A DNA stretch of 64,000 nucleotides from Ursus arctos. Its lineage: Eukaryota; Chordata; Mammalia; Carnivora; Ursidae. Below, piece by piece: positions 24,588-37,095 of this stretch; position 1 is the first letter of the stretch; each line of letters opens with the position of its first letter. Position numbers and translations under genes: made by a program. Location: contig NW_026622764.1 of NCBI RefSeq assembly GCF_023065955.2, positions 44,399,833-44,463,832 of the forward strand. The letters run 5' to 3'. Below the pieces are notes generated by a model, which was not told the origin of the DNA, ran no database searches, and was given only the letters and a program-made list of their open reading frames with translations.

Positions 24588-24792
24588 AGATGAATGAGAG
24601 ACTCTGGACTCTGGGAAACAAACTGAGGGTTACAGAAGGGTGGGCTGTGGGCATTTGGGGTAACTGGGTGATGGGTATTAAGGAGGGCACAGATGTTGTG
24701 ATGAGCACTGGGTGTTGTACTAATGAATCGTTGAACACTGCATCAAAAACTTATGTACTATCTGCTGGCTGACTGAACATAATAAAAAAATG
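24588..24792 (+). repeat. Carnivore L1 3' UTR fragment
   Basis: It starts 'gaatgagagactctggactctggg' and runs through 'gggtattaaggagggcaca' and 'gagcactgggtgttgtac' to 'aacataataaaaaaa'. It is the plus-strand counterpart of the 3' UTRs at 14893-15110 and 55428-55640. It starts almost at the edge of the preceding SINE and ends with a short A-run, so it is a heavily 5'-truncated insertion. No target duplication was identified. Confidence 0.88.
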
Positions 24793-24904
24793 TAGGGAAG
24801 AAAACAGTAATCAACAAAGTTGATTTTTTTTTTATTGTTATATCTTCAATGTCAGCTATTACGGAGAACATGCTCATGTGGTGCCAGGCTTTTAGAAACT
24901 GTAT

Positions 24905-25340
24905 CAGGAACTCCCATTTGCGACAACATGGATGGACTTTGAGGGCATTATGCTATGTGAAATTAGAGAAAGACAAATACTGTATATATTACTCTTATAT
25001 GTGGAACCTAAAAAAAATGGGTGAAGGTAGTATTCTACTTATATGTGGAATAAGAAAATGTGTAAAGGTGGTCAAAAGGTACAAACTTCCAGTTATAAGA
25101 TAAATAAGTTCTGAGGATGTAATGTACAGCATGGTGACTATAATTAATAATACTGTATATGCATTTGGATGTTGCTAGAAAGTAGGTCTTAAGAGTTCTC
25201 ATCACAAGAAAAAAATTGTAACTATGTTTGATGATAGATGTTAACTAAACGTACTGTGACAGTCATTTCACAATATATACGTATAGCAAATCATTATGCT
25301 GTACACCTAAAACTAATATGATATTATATGTCAATTACAG
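24905..25340 (+). repeat. Old L1 3' end
   Basis: It contains 'ttgcgacaacatggatgga', 'gcattatgctatgtgaaatta', then 'aatgtacagcatggtgactata' and 'gctgtacacctaaaactaa', the usual order from ORF2 C-terminus into the 3' UTR. It codes for nothing because of many stops. A Can-SINE is inserted at its right edge. Confidence 0.82.
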
Positions 25341-25570
25341 CTCAACAAAATTGGGCACCTAGGTGGCTCAGCTGTTAAGCAGCTGCCTTTGGCTCAGGTC
25401 ATGATCCCAGGGTCCTGGGATCCATCCCTGCATCCGGCTCCCAGCTCAGCAGGGAGCCTACTTCTCCCTCTGCCTCTGCTTCTCCCCCCCCCCGCCCTGC
25501 CCATGCACTTGCTCTCTCTCTCTCTCTCTCTCAAATAAAGAAAATCTTTAAAACAAAATCTCAACAAAAT
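25341..25570 (+). mobile_element. Can-SINE with target duplication
   Basis: A plus-strand SINE beginning about 25352 (tgggcacctaggtggctcag), with a C-run, a CT repeat and an AAATAAAG tail. It is flanked by ctcaacaaaat at 25341-25351 and 25560-25570. Confidence 0.92.
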
Positions 25571-25785
25571 AAAATAAAACAGTCAAACTCCTAGAAGCAG
25601 GGAGTACGTGGTTGCCAGGGATCCGAGGGGCAGGGTTAAAGTTGTACCAAAGGGTACAGAGTTTCAGTTAAGCAAGGTGAATGAGTTCTGGAGATCTAAT
25701 GTACAGCATGGTGATGAGAGTTAGCAAAACTGTATTGCATACGTGAAATTTGCTAAGAAGATAGATCTTATCAGCACTTGAATTT
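25571..25785 (+). repeat. Old L1 3' UTR piece, partial second copy
   Basis: It has 'ggttgccagggatccgaggggcagg' and 'aatgtacagcatggtgatgag', repeating landmarks already present at 25110-25140. It is a separate or duplicated L1 3' UTR rather than a continuation of the previous fragment. Confidence 0.65.
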
Positions 25786-26653
25786 TAATTTTTTCTTTTC
25801 TTCCAATTATTACTGGACAAAATGGTGACAAAGCTGACTTTTATCTACCTTACAGATAGTGCAAGTTTTGCAGATGTGATGATTTCATCTTTATGAATAT
25901 AGATAAGCCAAATATGCTCTATAAAGATTCTTAAAAATTATTTTAGAGGAACACATTAGGATGCTTATGTTTACTAACCAGCAATCAAAAATGCTGATGT
26001 GTGGAGGAACAGGGAAAGCAGCTTTAATTCATAAAACCTAGTGCGTTAAAGGACGTGATGACTTTCTGATGGGTTTTTGAAATGTAGCCTACTCTCAGAA
26101 GGCTTTGATTTTTTAAGAGTGAGCTTGATTCCTCTTAAAATTTATATTTCCACAGAGAAATCTTTCCCCATGGGAGAGAGACTGGACAAATTTAACAGAC
26201 ATGTAAATGATTTTTTTTATTCCAATATTGCCAGAAACCTTCCACACAATAAAGTGCTCTATGTACAATATAAATCTATATAGCCAGGCTAAATAATCAA
26301 GGAAAAGGAGAAGAAAAGAAGACTCACTCAGAAATGGGGGAATGGTTAATGCTTTCAAAGTGGGGGGATTTGATGTGATTCTTTGTTGAGCCTGATCTAA
26401 AGTATTGTATTAAAGAATTTTAATATTATTATTACATTAACATAGCAATTAATTGTACAGCTGTCTGCATATAAACCAATATGGCTACATCAAATAGGCT
26501 GCGGTCTCATCACTTTGTGCATAGTTACACAGACTTAGTTTTCTAAAGAGGGAAACCATAAAAATATGACACTCATGCAAATCAGAATAGGGTTCTCATT
26601 TTCACCTCATGTAATATTTATTTAGACTCTCTATTTCTTAGTACTAGTCTTAA

Positions 26654-26882
26654 AAATGATGATAATGGGGTGCCTCGGTGATGCAGTCGATTAAGCAACC
26701 AACGCTTGGTTTCAGCCCAGGTCATGATCTTAGGGTTGTGGGATCGAGCTCCAGTCGGGCTCTGTGGTCAGCACAGAGTCTGCTTGAGATTCTCTCTCCC
26801 TCTTCCTCTGTCCCTCCTGCTCATGCTCTCTTTCTCTCTCTAAAGTAAATAAATAAATAAACCTTTTTTTTTAAATGATGAT
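26654..26882 (+). mobile_element. Can-SINE, older body
   Basis: A plus-strand SINE from 26664 (aatggggtgcctcggtgatg) with 'gggctctgtggtcagcacagagtctgcttgagattctc', a body variant unlike the arctoid-type copies. The tail is (AAAT)n then a T-run. Short duplications of aaatgatgat lie at 26654-26663 and 26873-26882. Confidence 0.88.
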
Positions 26883-29800
26883 TTGCATGTGTTTGAGTGT
26901 AAACTCACACATAAATACTCCAGATACTGAGGCTTACAAAAATAAATTCTGCATCTGGTCTTATCATTGGGTAAAGTAACTATGAGTGCTTTTTCATTTT
27001 TGGAAAGAAATGCTTGTAGCTGGTTTTGAATTCCCGTATTGACCACAGGCCACTCAGAATTTCATTTATGCCTAGTGGTGGTTATAGAGATAGTAGCTGT
27101 ACAGTGTAAAAGGAGCTTGCCTTTGCTTCCTCTCTGGCCTTCTTGGGCACTGGAATGATTTAATATCACTCAAAAATTGTCAAAGTTGTCTAGTAATGGG
27201 CAAGAGATGTGCTTAGAGTTTTAACTGACAAATGGTAGCTGTTGCCACACTGATTAGTTATAGTAAAGAATGCCAAAAAGGGCACTGTAGTGTAGTTGGA
27301 TTCCCTGACTCCCATGCTGTGGACTGCAGAGAGTTTGGGGAAGGAAAAAAATAAAAGAAAGAAAGAGAAAAAAAAGGTTTGCTTCACACACCATAAAGCA
27401 GTGTCTTTTGGATGCCAGATGATAGATTTTTGGGAGTCAGGGGTGGGGAGAAGTTCCACAGGTACTTAAAATTTCAACGTAAAGCATAAAGAAAGAGTGG
27501 GCAGGTTGTTGAGTTTTTTTTATTTTTGGTTTTTAAAAACTCCAAGTTTTTTTTATTTCTTACATTCCCCTCCCCCCTTTGCCTTTTGTTCATTTTTCAT
27601 TCCCTCTTCTGATATGGAAAGTCACAGTTCAGGTGCTGCGGAGTCTAAATCATCTAAAGCAAATCAGGCCAGAAATGGGCGGATAATGAAGGACAAAAAA
27701 AAAGGGTGCTTGCTTTTTACCAGTGAATCATCAGTGTGACAATGGAGTCTAAAGATTCTATTAGCATTACAGAAGCTCTCAGGAAGCAATCTACTTTTTC
27801 TCTCAAAAATTTTCACTCTAGTAATATAGAACCTTGATTATTAATTGAGATTGGTGTAGCTGAAGCTCAGCATGTTGATTTTTTCCCTTTTCTTTTGTTT
27901 TTTGTTTTGTTTTCTTCAAAGAACTTTTGTAGTATTCTACTTACAGTTTCTGTCCCCATATTTTATAAATTAGAGTTGTCTTTAATTTGATTACTCAATA
28001 AATATTCATGCAATGCCTACTATGTGTCAGACACTCTACTGGATGCTAGGTGTAGAACAGCACTGATTTTCTATGTTTACTCTAATTATGCTGTGCACAA
28101 CTATTCAAAAACACATATTCTTTGAATGCTCAATGTGTGGCGACCACTGTGCCAGGTGGTTTCTAAGTCATTGGTTATGTGAAAGTGCCCAACTCACTTG
28201 GGGAAACATACACCTCTTTCTTTCTTATAAAGGTACTGTTTAAAGTAAGTTATTTTATATTTTATATTTATTTTTTATTTTATATTTAACAGATTAAATA
28301 ATTTTATAAATAGTAGTTAAATACTCAGGATGTACCTGACATGTAATTTGACATATATTTGCACTAAAATATGGTAAAATATAACACTGTCTTTCTAGTT
28401 TCAGATAGAGTTCCACATCCCCTCTGGCCCCCAACAATTTTAGAGGACAGAGAGTAAGACTATCAATCTGAAAACCATTCACAATGAATTGTGCATGATT
28501 GATAACTGTCTTTGTGTTAATTTAATGGGAAAAGGAAGCAGACAGCAAGGAAGTGAGGAATGGAAAAATGAGTGTATTAACTTTGTGAAGAAAAGAAGTC
28601 AACAGTAAAAAGGTTTTAAATTTCATATTGTCTTGATCATATTATGGTTCCTGACCCTTTTCCCAACACTTTAGATGAGCTGTCATTTGCACATTTCCTT
28701 GTGGTGTGCCAAACATGTGGGGAGTGAGTATAGAGAAAAGGAGTCATTTCAGTTTCTCTGATGCTAAATTGGATAGGACATTATTTGTTTTGAAAATGTA
28801 GCTCCTAGTAAGAGGAAAGGATAGAATTGAAGTTACCCAGGGACTTTTTCCCAAGAGTTAATGTGATTATTAGGAGTCTGGAAGGGATCCATGTGAGGGT
28901 CTTCCCTAGCTCTTTAAATCTGGTGGATGTGAGGGAGGAATCTCCCAAATAAAACAGTCCTAAGGGGAGGAGGAGCCTGTGGACTTTTCTCACTGTAGAT
29001 GTGTACACACACCTGCATACACAAACACAACATATAGGCACACATGTCTTCCTTCTGATCTGGTTATTTTTGTGGTAAGGCTCTGTGGTGGATAGCTGTT
29101 GATTCTGCCATCTCAGTGTTCATTCCTCCCTCTTAAGTCAGGACCAGACTTCCTGTAAGGGGAACCCCTCCTACTCAGTGGTGCTGACCAGTATCGTCTC
29201 TCCTTCTGCCAGCACTTGCTGTGGCCAAATGATTCAGGTGGGGCCAGTCTGCATATTCTGTCACCACTGGACATAATGGTTCAGGGATAAACACATGCCC
29301 CTAACCTAGCCAGTGAGGCTCAATTCTTTCACCTTCTTTTGAGCTCAAAATAAAAAGATGTTTTTCCTAATAAAATATTTAAGATGATATAAAGAGAGCT
29401 ACTAAGAGTCTCAACTGTAGACAGAAGTAACATGAGAATAAGGTCCCCCAGAGAGAAGTAGATCAGAGAAAAGGATAATATCTGCATTTTTTTGTGGAAG
29501 TATAATTGGCATATACATGATATTTGAATCTTGATGATTGATGATATTGCTGGAGACACTGGATCAAGCAATGCCTGAAGCCATTTCTTGGATCTTTTGT
29601 TCATATGAATCAATTAATTTTTTTTTTCTCTTAAGTTGGGGCGAGTTGGGTTTCACTTTCTTGCAATAGAAAAAAGTTCAGACTTACAGTGAAAGCTTGT
29701 TAGGATTTTTCTCCTCAAATGGTTTTCCCCCCTTTTTTCCCAGTTGCTATTGAGAGGCCAACACAGAATTGTTTAGTTTCCTGCTTGCATCCAATAAAGC

Positions 29801-30235
29801 CTTCTCCAGAATGACTTTCATTTCTCAGGAAGAAAAAGTACCATTATGGCAAAACACAGTTCACAAGAAGCAAAAAATATTTGCTTATTTTTCAATTCAG
29901 TTAAAGCAAAATTACCTTTTTTCTTATCTTGTGTGATGCATAGAGAAGGAAAAGCATTTTTGAGGTGCATTTAAGATGCATCTGTACATGCTTGTATCTT
30001 ACAGTAGCTTTTGCTTCTTTTCCAACTTTTTTCATGTGTCCATCACCTCCTATATATGTGAAATTGCTCATAATTATGTCATCCTTACGTCAAATTCAGT
30101 ATGCCCATGTGGAAACCCATTTTCTTTCTTCTAAACATAATGCTCCTCCTATTTTCTCTGTTTCAATTGTGCCTCCAACATTCAGCCCTTTATACAAACT
30201 AGAATTGGAGGAGCTGAGCTTGAAAGTCTCTGGTC
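26883..30235. other. Anonymous stretch with two weak ancient-repeat traces
   Basis: No gene is recognised. At 27985-28080 'actcaataaatattcatgcaatgcctactatgtgtcagacactctactggatgc' resembles the end of an L2 or MIR-like element. At 29090-29330 a phrase around 'ggttcagggataaacacatgcccctaacctagccagtgagg' resembles an old dispersed mammalian repeat whose name I cannot fix. The rest shows nothing. Confidence 0.4.
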
Positions 30236-30510
30236 TGTCGTAGTCCACTTGGCTGCTAACATGAAATACCAAGAACTGGATGACTTAAACAACTGACATT
30301 TATTTTTCACAGTTGTGGAGGCTGGGAAGTCCAAGATCAAGGTGCATGCAGATTCAGTTTCTAGTGAGAGCTCTCTGACTTGCACATGGCCACCTTCTTG
30401 CTGTGTCCTTACATAATGACGAGAGAGAGAGGTTTGGTATCTGTACCTTTTCTTGTACAGACACAAATGTCATCATGGGGCACCACCTCCATGATCTCAT
30501 CTAAATCTAA
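30236..30510 (+). repeat. Ancient dispersed repeat, class not assigned
   Basis: It contains 'tggctgctaacatgaaataccaagaactggatgacttaaacaac', 'tttcacagttgtggaggctgggaagtccaagatcaagg' and 'caccttcttgctgtgtcc', phrases in the order of a common old mammalian interspersed repeat. I recognise the pattern but not its class. Confidence 0.5.
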
Positions 30511-30845
30511 TAACTGTTGATCTGCTCATCTCCATCTTTATTACCACTTTTCTCACTCAAGCCCCTGTCATCTTTCAGCTCAATAATCATAAAGTCCAAC
30601 TTGGTCTCATCACCTGTCATGTTTCACGAATATATATTTCCCATATTAAAGCCATTATAATATACCCAGAATGCAAGTCTAAGCATGTTAGTCCTATGCT
30701 TAAAATTATTCAGTGGATTTCACAAATCCCTTGGCACACTATAGTACATGTGCATGACTTGATATATGTCTATCTATTCGTCTCATGATACCATTTCATA
30801 GGTTACATTTCACACCCTGACAGTCCTGAGATACTTACTGTTAAA

Positions 30846-30846
<1 letters not shown>

Positions 30847-30893
<47 letters not shown>
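30847..30893. repeat. (CA)n microsatellite
   Basis: About 23 uninterrupted CA units. It is probably polymorphic. Confidence 0.97.
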
Positions 30894-30895
<2 letters not shown>

Positions 30896-31739
30896 TTATT
30901 TCTCATATCTGTGATTAGTGAATGCTGTTCTGCTGGAACTTCATTCTTTCATAATGCTCTTCCTTTGACTAACTCCCCGATCTTCCAAAAATTAAAGAGT
31001 TACCTTTCTCTTTGTTCTCCCCTATTTCACTGTGCATCCCCCACTCATTTGACTGATCACTCTCTGTAAGAGAGTATTAGAATTTTATTTGTTAACACTA
31101 CTGTTTTCTCCTCTAGACTACTTGTTCCTTGATGACAGGATCCATATCCAACTTTAATTTTTGCCTCCAGTGTCTTGTGCAATATCCAACACAATGTAGG
31201 ACTTTATTGAAGTTAACTGAAACTGTAAGTCTCTTTAAAACTCAATAATTTATCATGTGAAGTGATTATGTATGTAATCAATTATTTACATTTTCTTTTT
31301 AATTGTTGGGCTTGATTAACTTTAAATGAATCTTATGGACATGATAATTATTAAGCAGAAGTGTGAGAGATGACTAAGTGAAACATCTTCAACTGAAACA
31401 TCACTCAGCACTTTGTAAATCTGAGTTATAAACAAAATATCAGAATTGTAAAGGCAAGCAGGTAAGAGCAGCATGAAGGAGATAATCTTATTAAAGGGAG
31501 TTGGTATAGCCCAAAGAACCATGCATCAGGCTAATGAGAACTTTTAAGTTCTTTTGCGTGTCTTATTAGTTTGGATCTAAGACAATTGCACAAATTTATT
31601 AAACTGTTATCATGTTTTTCCTTCAAATAATATTTTTCCAAGAAAGAACATAATTTGAACAAATAACATCTCTCTCACCCTTGTTATAGTCCCCTTTCCC
31701 TCATACCTAAAGCAGCTTTTCTAAAAGTGAGTAATTATA

Positions 31740-31985
31740 CTGAGACAGAAAAGCATAGTGGGTACAAGCATGGGTTTTTTGAGACAGACTAGTCCTGAGT
31801 CTTACCAGTTCTATTAATTCTAGCAAATTCTTAATTGAGCTAAGCTTCAATTTCCTTATCTGTACACTTGGGTAATAATAGTACCTACCTCCTATAGTTG
31901 TTATGATGATTAAGTGATATAATGTAAGTAAAGTGCAGTATGTGGTTCATGGTACATGATAAATTCCTCTTATTTCTAGTAAGTT
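31740..31985 (+). repeat. MIR
   Basis: It reads 'agcatagtgggtacaagcatgggttttttgagacagac', then 'tcaatttccttatctgtacacttgggtaataatagtacctacctcc' and 'gttatgatgattaag'. This is the plus-strand MIR order from tRNA-related head through core to 3' region. Confidence 0.85.
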
Positions 31986-33649
31986 ACATGGTAAAAGACA
32001 AATAAATATGAAAATTGTTGGCTAACCAAGTTAAGGAGGTTTCTTTATGTATGATTTCTCAGAATTTTTAATACGCTAACATACACATTGAATTTCTATG
32101 AAGGGAAATGGGTTATGTAATATTTTCCATGCTTGTATCACAAAGGCTCCAATTTATTGTAGAACGTATCATGAAGCTACTATTTCATGGAACTCACTTA
32201 AGTAATACTGCTTAAGGTGAATATTATTAAACTAAAATAGAAGGAGAATAATAAAGGAAAACACAGGGGAGACAGAAAGCAAAAAACAATGGTATAGTTT
32301 TTAGCTTAGCACAAATAGATTTATTAATAAACTTCTGTACATGCTGGTTGTCTTTATCCCAAGGCCACCTAAAGTATTGAAGTTTCTATGGCTCATCACA
32401 AAATTACCATCACAGTTACAAGTATTCTCTATGGGAATTATAAGTAGATATTCAATTGTCCAAATGTCAAAATGGGAAAAAATCTTTTGGGGGGGGCAGT
32501 AGGTTTTTAAACGCTTCATTGTAATTCAATTCTTACATTTTTTAGACATCTTTATTTTACTTATCTCTTTCTATTAGTTTTGTAATTTTAAAATTTCCTC
32601 ATAACTTGATTTTTAGGAGATATTAGTGGCCCAAGGAAAGGAATGATTGTCCCTAATCCATATTAGAATGACATGGGAACTGATTCCGTAATAAAATGTT
32701 GGCTCAAAAACATGTCAGTGAGCTACTTTTATTGGTTAGCTCTATGATTTGATAATGCTCAACTTATGCTTTTATGTTCTATGATCCACACATTTTATAA
32801 AGCTTTATCAAAGGGCAAGACTAAACACAGAATATTGGCTACTGAGTTGCAATTTAGCAATTGCATAACAAAGGAATTTGATTGGAATACAAAGCTAGTC
32901 ATTTTTATGAACCACATTATTTGAGTTCAAATTATATTATGAGAATTCTTAAAACTAGAATTACATAAAAATCATTAATATTTGCTGTAGCTACTTCTTT
33001 GCCTCTTTTACTATTAAACTGAGATAAGCAAGAACTATTCAGTTTCACTATTTAGCAAATGTTTATGTAGTATCCACTGAGGGCAAAGTACTATCTTAGC
33101 ACAGATACGCACAGATCAGTAAATTCAGAAAAATAACAAGACTACAAAACAACTATATTAAAATTTTGTGGTAGAACATAAGAATGGTATTTGTATGGTA
33201 TTTCATAAAAGAACCATTTATTCAGAAGAATCAGAGGACATGGTATTCAGTGGGTATTTTAAGAATACAAAAGATCCTGAAAGATGGAGAGATAGAGATG
33301 GTTCTTTAAGGAGAGAGAAAATCTTGTCAGTTAAAAACAAATTACATGCCATACAGTGAGAGAAAGGAGGTCTTGTCAAAATTACATTTTTTTTGTTGTT
33401 GCTTCCAAACCAGTTTACAAATGTTTTGGTATAGAACCATGTCATATTTCTCTTGCATGTTGCAAAAGGCCTAGTATGGTGTTAGCATGGCATTGTACAC
33501 ATAGTAACCACTTTAATAATAATTCCTGAAATTAAGTGATTTTGCATAGGTAACCTTGAAGAGTTTAGAACTTGCTTCAAGAGTTTAGAACTTGCTTCAA
33601 CATGAATGGATGCAGAAAAATAAACTCAGTTAAACCATTTAAAATTTTA
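31986..33649. other. Anonymous stretch
   Basis: Nothing recognised except a perfect 20-bp tandem duplication at 33559-33598 and a weak L2- or MIR-like trace at 33050-33120. Confidence 0.45.
33559..33598. repeat. Perfect 20-bp tandem duplication
   Basis: aagagtttagaacttgcttc occurs at 33559-33578 and again at 33579-33598 with no mismatch and no spacer. Confidence 0.97.
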
Positions 33650-34600
33650 TTTCATCATAGTAAGTATACTCTTTAATCCCCATCCTCTTTTTTGCTGATC
33701 CTCCCACCCACCTCCTCTCTGGTAACCATCAGTATGTTCTCTATAGTTAAGAATCTGTTTCTTGGTTTATCTCTCTCTTTGTCTCTCTTTGTCTTTCTCA
33801 TTTCTTGCTCATTTGTTTTGCTTCTTAAATTCCACATATGAGTGAGATCATATGGTATTTGTCTTTCTCTGGCTGACTTATTTTGCATAACATTATACTA
33901 TCTAGCTCAATCCATGTTGTTGCAAATGGCAAGATTTCATTTTTTTTTTTATGGCTTAAATTCCATTGTATATATATACGTTTTCTTCATCCATTCATCT
34001 ATCAGTGGACACTTGGGCTGCTTCCATAGTTTGGCTATTGTAAATACTCCTGCTGTAAACTTTGGGGTGCATGTTTCCCTTTGAATTAGTGTTTTTGTAT
34101 TTATTAGGTAAATACCATAGTGCAATTCCTGGATTGTAGGGTAGTTCTATTTTTAATTTTTTGAGGAACCTCCCTACTATTTTCCACAGTGGCTGTACTA
34201 GTTTACGTTCCCACCAACAGTGCAAGAGGGTTGTTTTTTCTCTACATTCCTGCCAACACTTGTTTCTTATGTTTCTGATTTTAGCCATTCTGACAGGTAT
34301 GAGGTGATATCTCCTTGTAGCTTTGATTTACATTTCCCTGATGATAAGTGATGTTGATTATCTCTTCATGTGCCTGTTGACCATCCATGTCTTTTTTGGA
34401 AAAATGTCTATTCAAGTCCTCTGCCCAATTTTAATATATTTTATATTAAATTGTGTAACTTTTTATATAACTTGGATATTAATCTATTATCAGATGTATG
34501 ATTGGCAAATATGTCCTTTGATTTGGTAGGTTGCTTTTTTGCTTTGTTGATGGTTTCCTCCACTGTGCAAAGTTTGATGGAAGTTTTAATAAGATGATAT
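33650..34600 (-). repeat. Old L1 3' fragment (3' UTR and ORF2 C-terminus)
   Basis: On the minus strand the order is ORF2 C-terminus (about 34580 to 33960), then 3' UTR (to about 33655). Readable pieces include [37 protein letters not shown], the conserved C-terminal segment of L1 ORF2, and VEETINKAKKQPT. Several frameshifts and stops break it. It is more diverged than the copies at 14.9 and 55.4 kb, and similar in age to the one at 49 kb. Confidence 0.88.
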
Positions 34601-35250
34601 TTTACAAAATACCAAAAAATGATAAAGTTGTATTTTATATTACAAAGCCAGCAGTGGTGGCACCAAACTGAGCTCTGGAAACCCTTGTAGTGTTTATGAT
34701 CCTCATAATCTCTATCACTTCTCCCAAACCTATGCCAATAAAAAGATATCATAATTTAAAAATTGGTGTGCTTGCTATGCAAGCTTTCAGATAAATGCTG
34801 TAGTCCTACTTTTCAACCTCATTTTCAGCTCTTTCTGTGCAGAATTGTTGAAGTCATTACTGAGTGCAGGCTACTTTCTTAACAGTGAAATTCATATGAA
34901 GTAAATAATGATGAGATTAGTCACCTGTTGAAATTGTCAACTTAGATAATTTTGAAAACACTCAACATAAAAAGAAAGAAACTGAGCTCTGGTATCCTTA
35001 GGATGGCTGCCTGGCAGCTGCTTAGAAGTTCAGGTGAACTCAGTGCCTGCCTCTTCTGTGCTTCCACAGTTACTGTTTAGCACAGATCAGGCCATTTTGA
35101 AATAATTTGACATTTCCTCTTATTTGAGAATAAACTCCTCAAAAGCAGATACCGTCTTATTTGTCTTCATACTTGAGGTGGTACTTCACTGCGTAATATA
35201 TAGCAGTTAGTCTGTAAATGCCTTGCAGGCAGAAAGGAGTATGTATGTGC
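34601..35250. other. Anonymous stretch
   Basis: No gene or repeat family recognised. Confidence 0.5.
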
Positions 35251-35254
35251 AATA

Positions 35255-35400
35255 ATAATACTTAAAATTTACTGAAGTCTTATCATGCTATACATGCAAA
35301 GCCTACTGTGCTAAATGCTTTTCATGTCTTATTTCATTTAATCTTCAACAACCTTATGACATAGCTACTTTTGTTATCCCCATTGATTAGACTCTGAGTA
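35255..35400 (-). repeat. MIR fragment
   Basis: 'atgctatacatgcaaagcctactgtgctaaatgcttttcatg', then 'ttaatcttcaacaaccttatgacatagctac' and 'ttatccccattgat' match the complement of MIR in order. Confidence 0.7.
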
Positions 35401-36979
35401 CTTCCAGGAATAGGAAGCTCTCCCTTCTAAGAAACATTGTTAGACATTTGGGCAGACATAGGCTTCCATGTGACTAATCCCTAGTGATTATCAATCAGCA
35501 ATTTGGAAAAAGAAAAAGGGGTGGGGGAGAGATCTGTTCTACAACACGGCTATTCCAAATCTATCCTTTGCAAGTTTTCTTCATAATAAACATTTCTGGT
35601 TTCTTCAGTATCATTTTATACATTATGGTCTTTAAGGATATAGTGGTGCTATAATTTTTTTTAATGATGTCATACACTTAGCTTAGGAACACATAGTTGG
35701 TCTTACAATTTTTATCAAATGTAAACCTATAAATCTAGAATTTAGTTCCATTGCCCCCTAGTATGCCTAAGCTTGCAACAATCTACAAATTTAATTTATT
35801 TTAAATGAATATAATAAATCTTAGCTTGAAGAGGTATTGTGAAGAACAAATGACACAATTTACTTGGATAAATTTTGAAAATATAACATAATATTAAATT
35901 ACTGTATTATCAATATATCTTCAAATTTCATTTATGACAATTTCATAAATTTCATTTGTGAAAGCTTCTTTGATTTATTCTTTATAGCTGTTTGTTTTCT
36001 TCATTTGTCCATTACAATTTTCCAGTTTTTGATACGATATTTTGTTGTAAGACCATTTCTATTGTTTCTTTTAAAAGGAGTGGATTAAGCTATTGGGGTC
36101 AGGAAAGATTCAATATTTCTTTTACATATCTGGATGGCTTGAGTATGAAAAACATAACTTGGAGGATAACCTAAGTGGTCGTTATATAAAAGAAAAAAGT
36201 ATGTTGAAGCCTTGAAATATGGTTGTCAGTATGACAACAAACAAATCAATATATGGTTTTATCCCCCATGGTAGAGTTCTGTAACTGAAATTTGAAAGCA
36301 CTAATTTATTTTAGCATTGTAGTAGTAAGAGCTCAACTATGTCCTGATCAAATTTCTAGTTAATCTCTTGTAAACAAGACCTATTTTATGAAAATGTCTT
36401 TATTCTTATAGTATGCATTGAATCTCTCCCTTTTTTTTTATTGTAGTGGGTTTAGTTAGGATGCATTTAGTATTGTATTGGAATGAATAGAGAACTTATG
36501 AGTGCATACCTTATGACAAATATATGGTCAGATTTGTCTTGTGTGTTTAAGTCTATTGTATGCTCTACTAATATAATACTGCTTTCAAAAGAAGTATGCA
36601 TCATGGTGTAAATCTAATATGGTCCATTGGTTTAGCAGCATTTGACAATCCTTGATATTTCTCCATGACACTGGATTAAGACAAATGGTATTTCTCGATA
36701 CAGCAAAGTTTACTGTTTCATGCTTTATTTCTAATGGAATTAAAGATAACTTAATTTGAAACTCAAAAAGCATGTTCACTTCTGAAGGAAGTTTCCACGT
36801 TAAGTGTTAACTTAAAGTCTCTATTAGCATTAGTGAGCAAATCTTTCTCAGATCAGTTTTTGTTCAATAAAGTACAGGGGAAAGTAACATTTTAAATAAG
36901 TGCAGGTTTCAATCCCTCTTACATATTTATTCATGCCTAGAGTGGCTTTCCTTATGGATCACTGGAAACAGATTGCTGT
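35401..36979. other. Anonymous AT-rich stretch
   Basis: No gene, RNA or repeat family recognised. Confidence 0.5.
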
Positions 36980-37095
36980 AAAGAAAGTAAACTTGATACG
37001 CAAACGATGAATCATGGAACACTACATCAGAAACTAAAGATGTACTAAAGATGGTGACTAACGTATCATAATTAAAAAAAAGAAAGTAAACTTGA
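36980..37095 (+). mobile_element. 82-bp L1 insertion with 17-bp target duplication
   Basis: The duplication aaagaaagtaaacttga lies at 36980-36996 and 37079-37095 without mismatch. Between them only the last part of the carnivore L1 3' UTR is present ('gatgaatcatggaacactacatcagaaac' and 'atcataattaaaaaaa'). This is extreme 5' truncation: the reverse transcriptase copied less than 100 bases before stopping. Confidence 0.93.
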
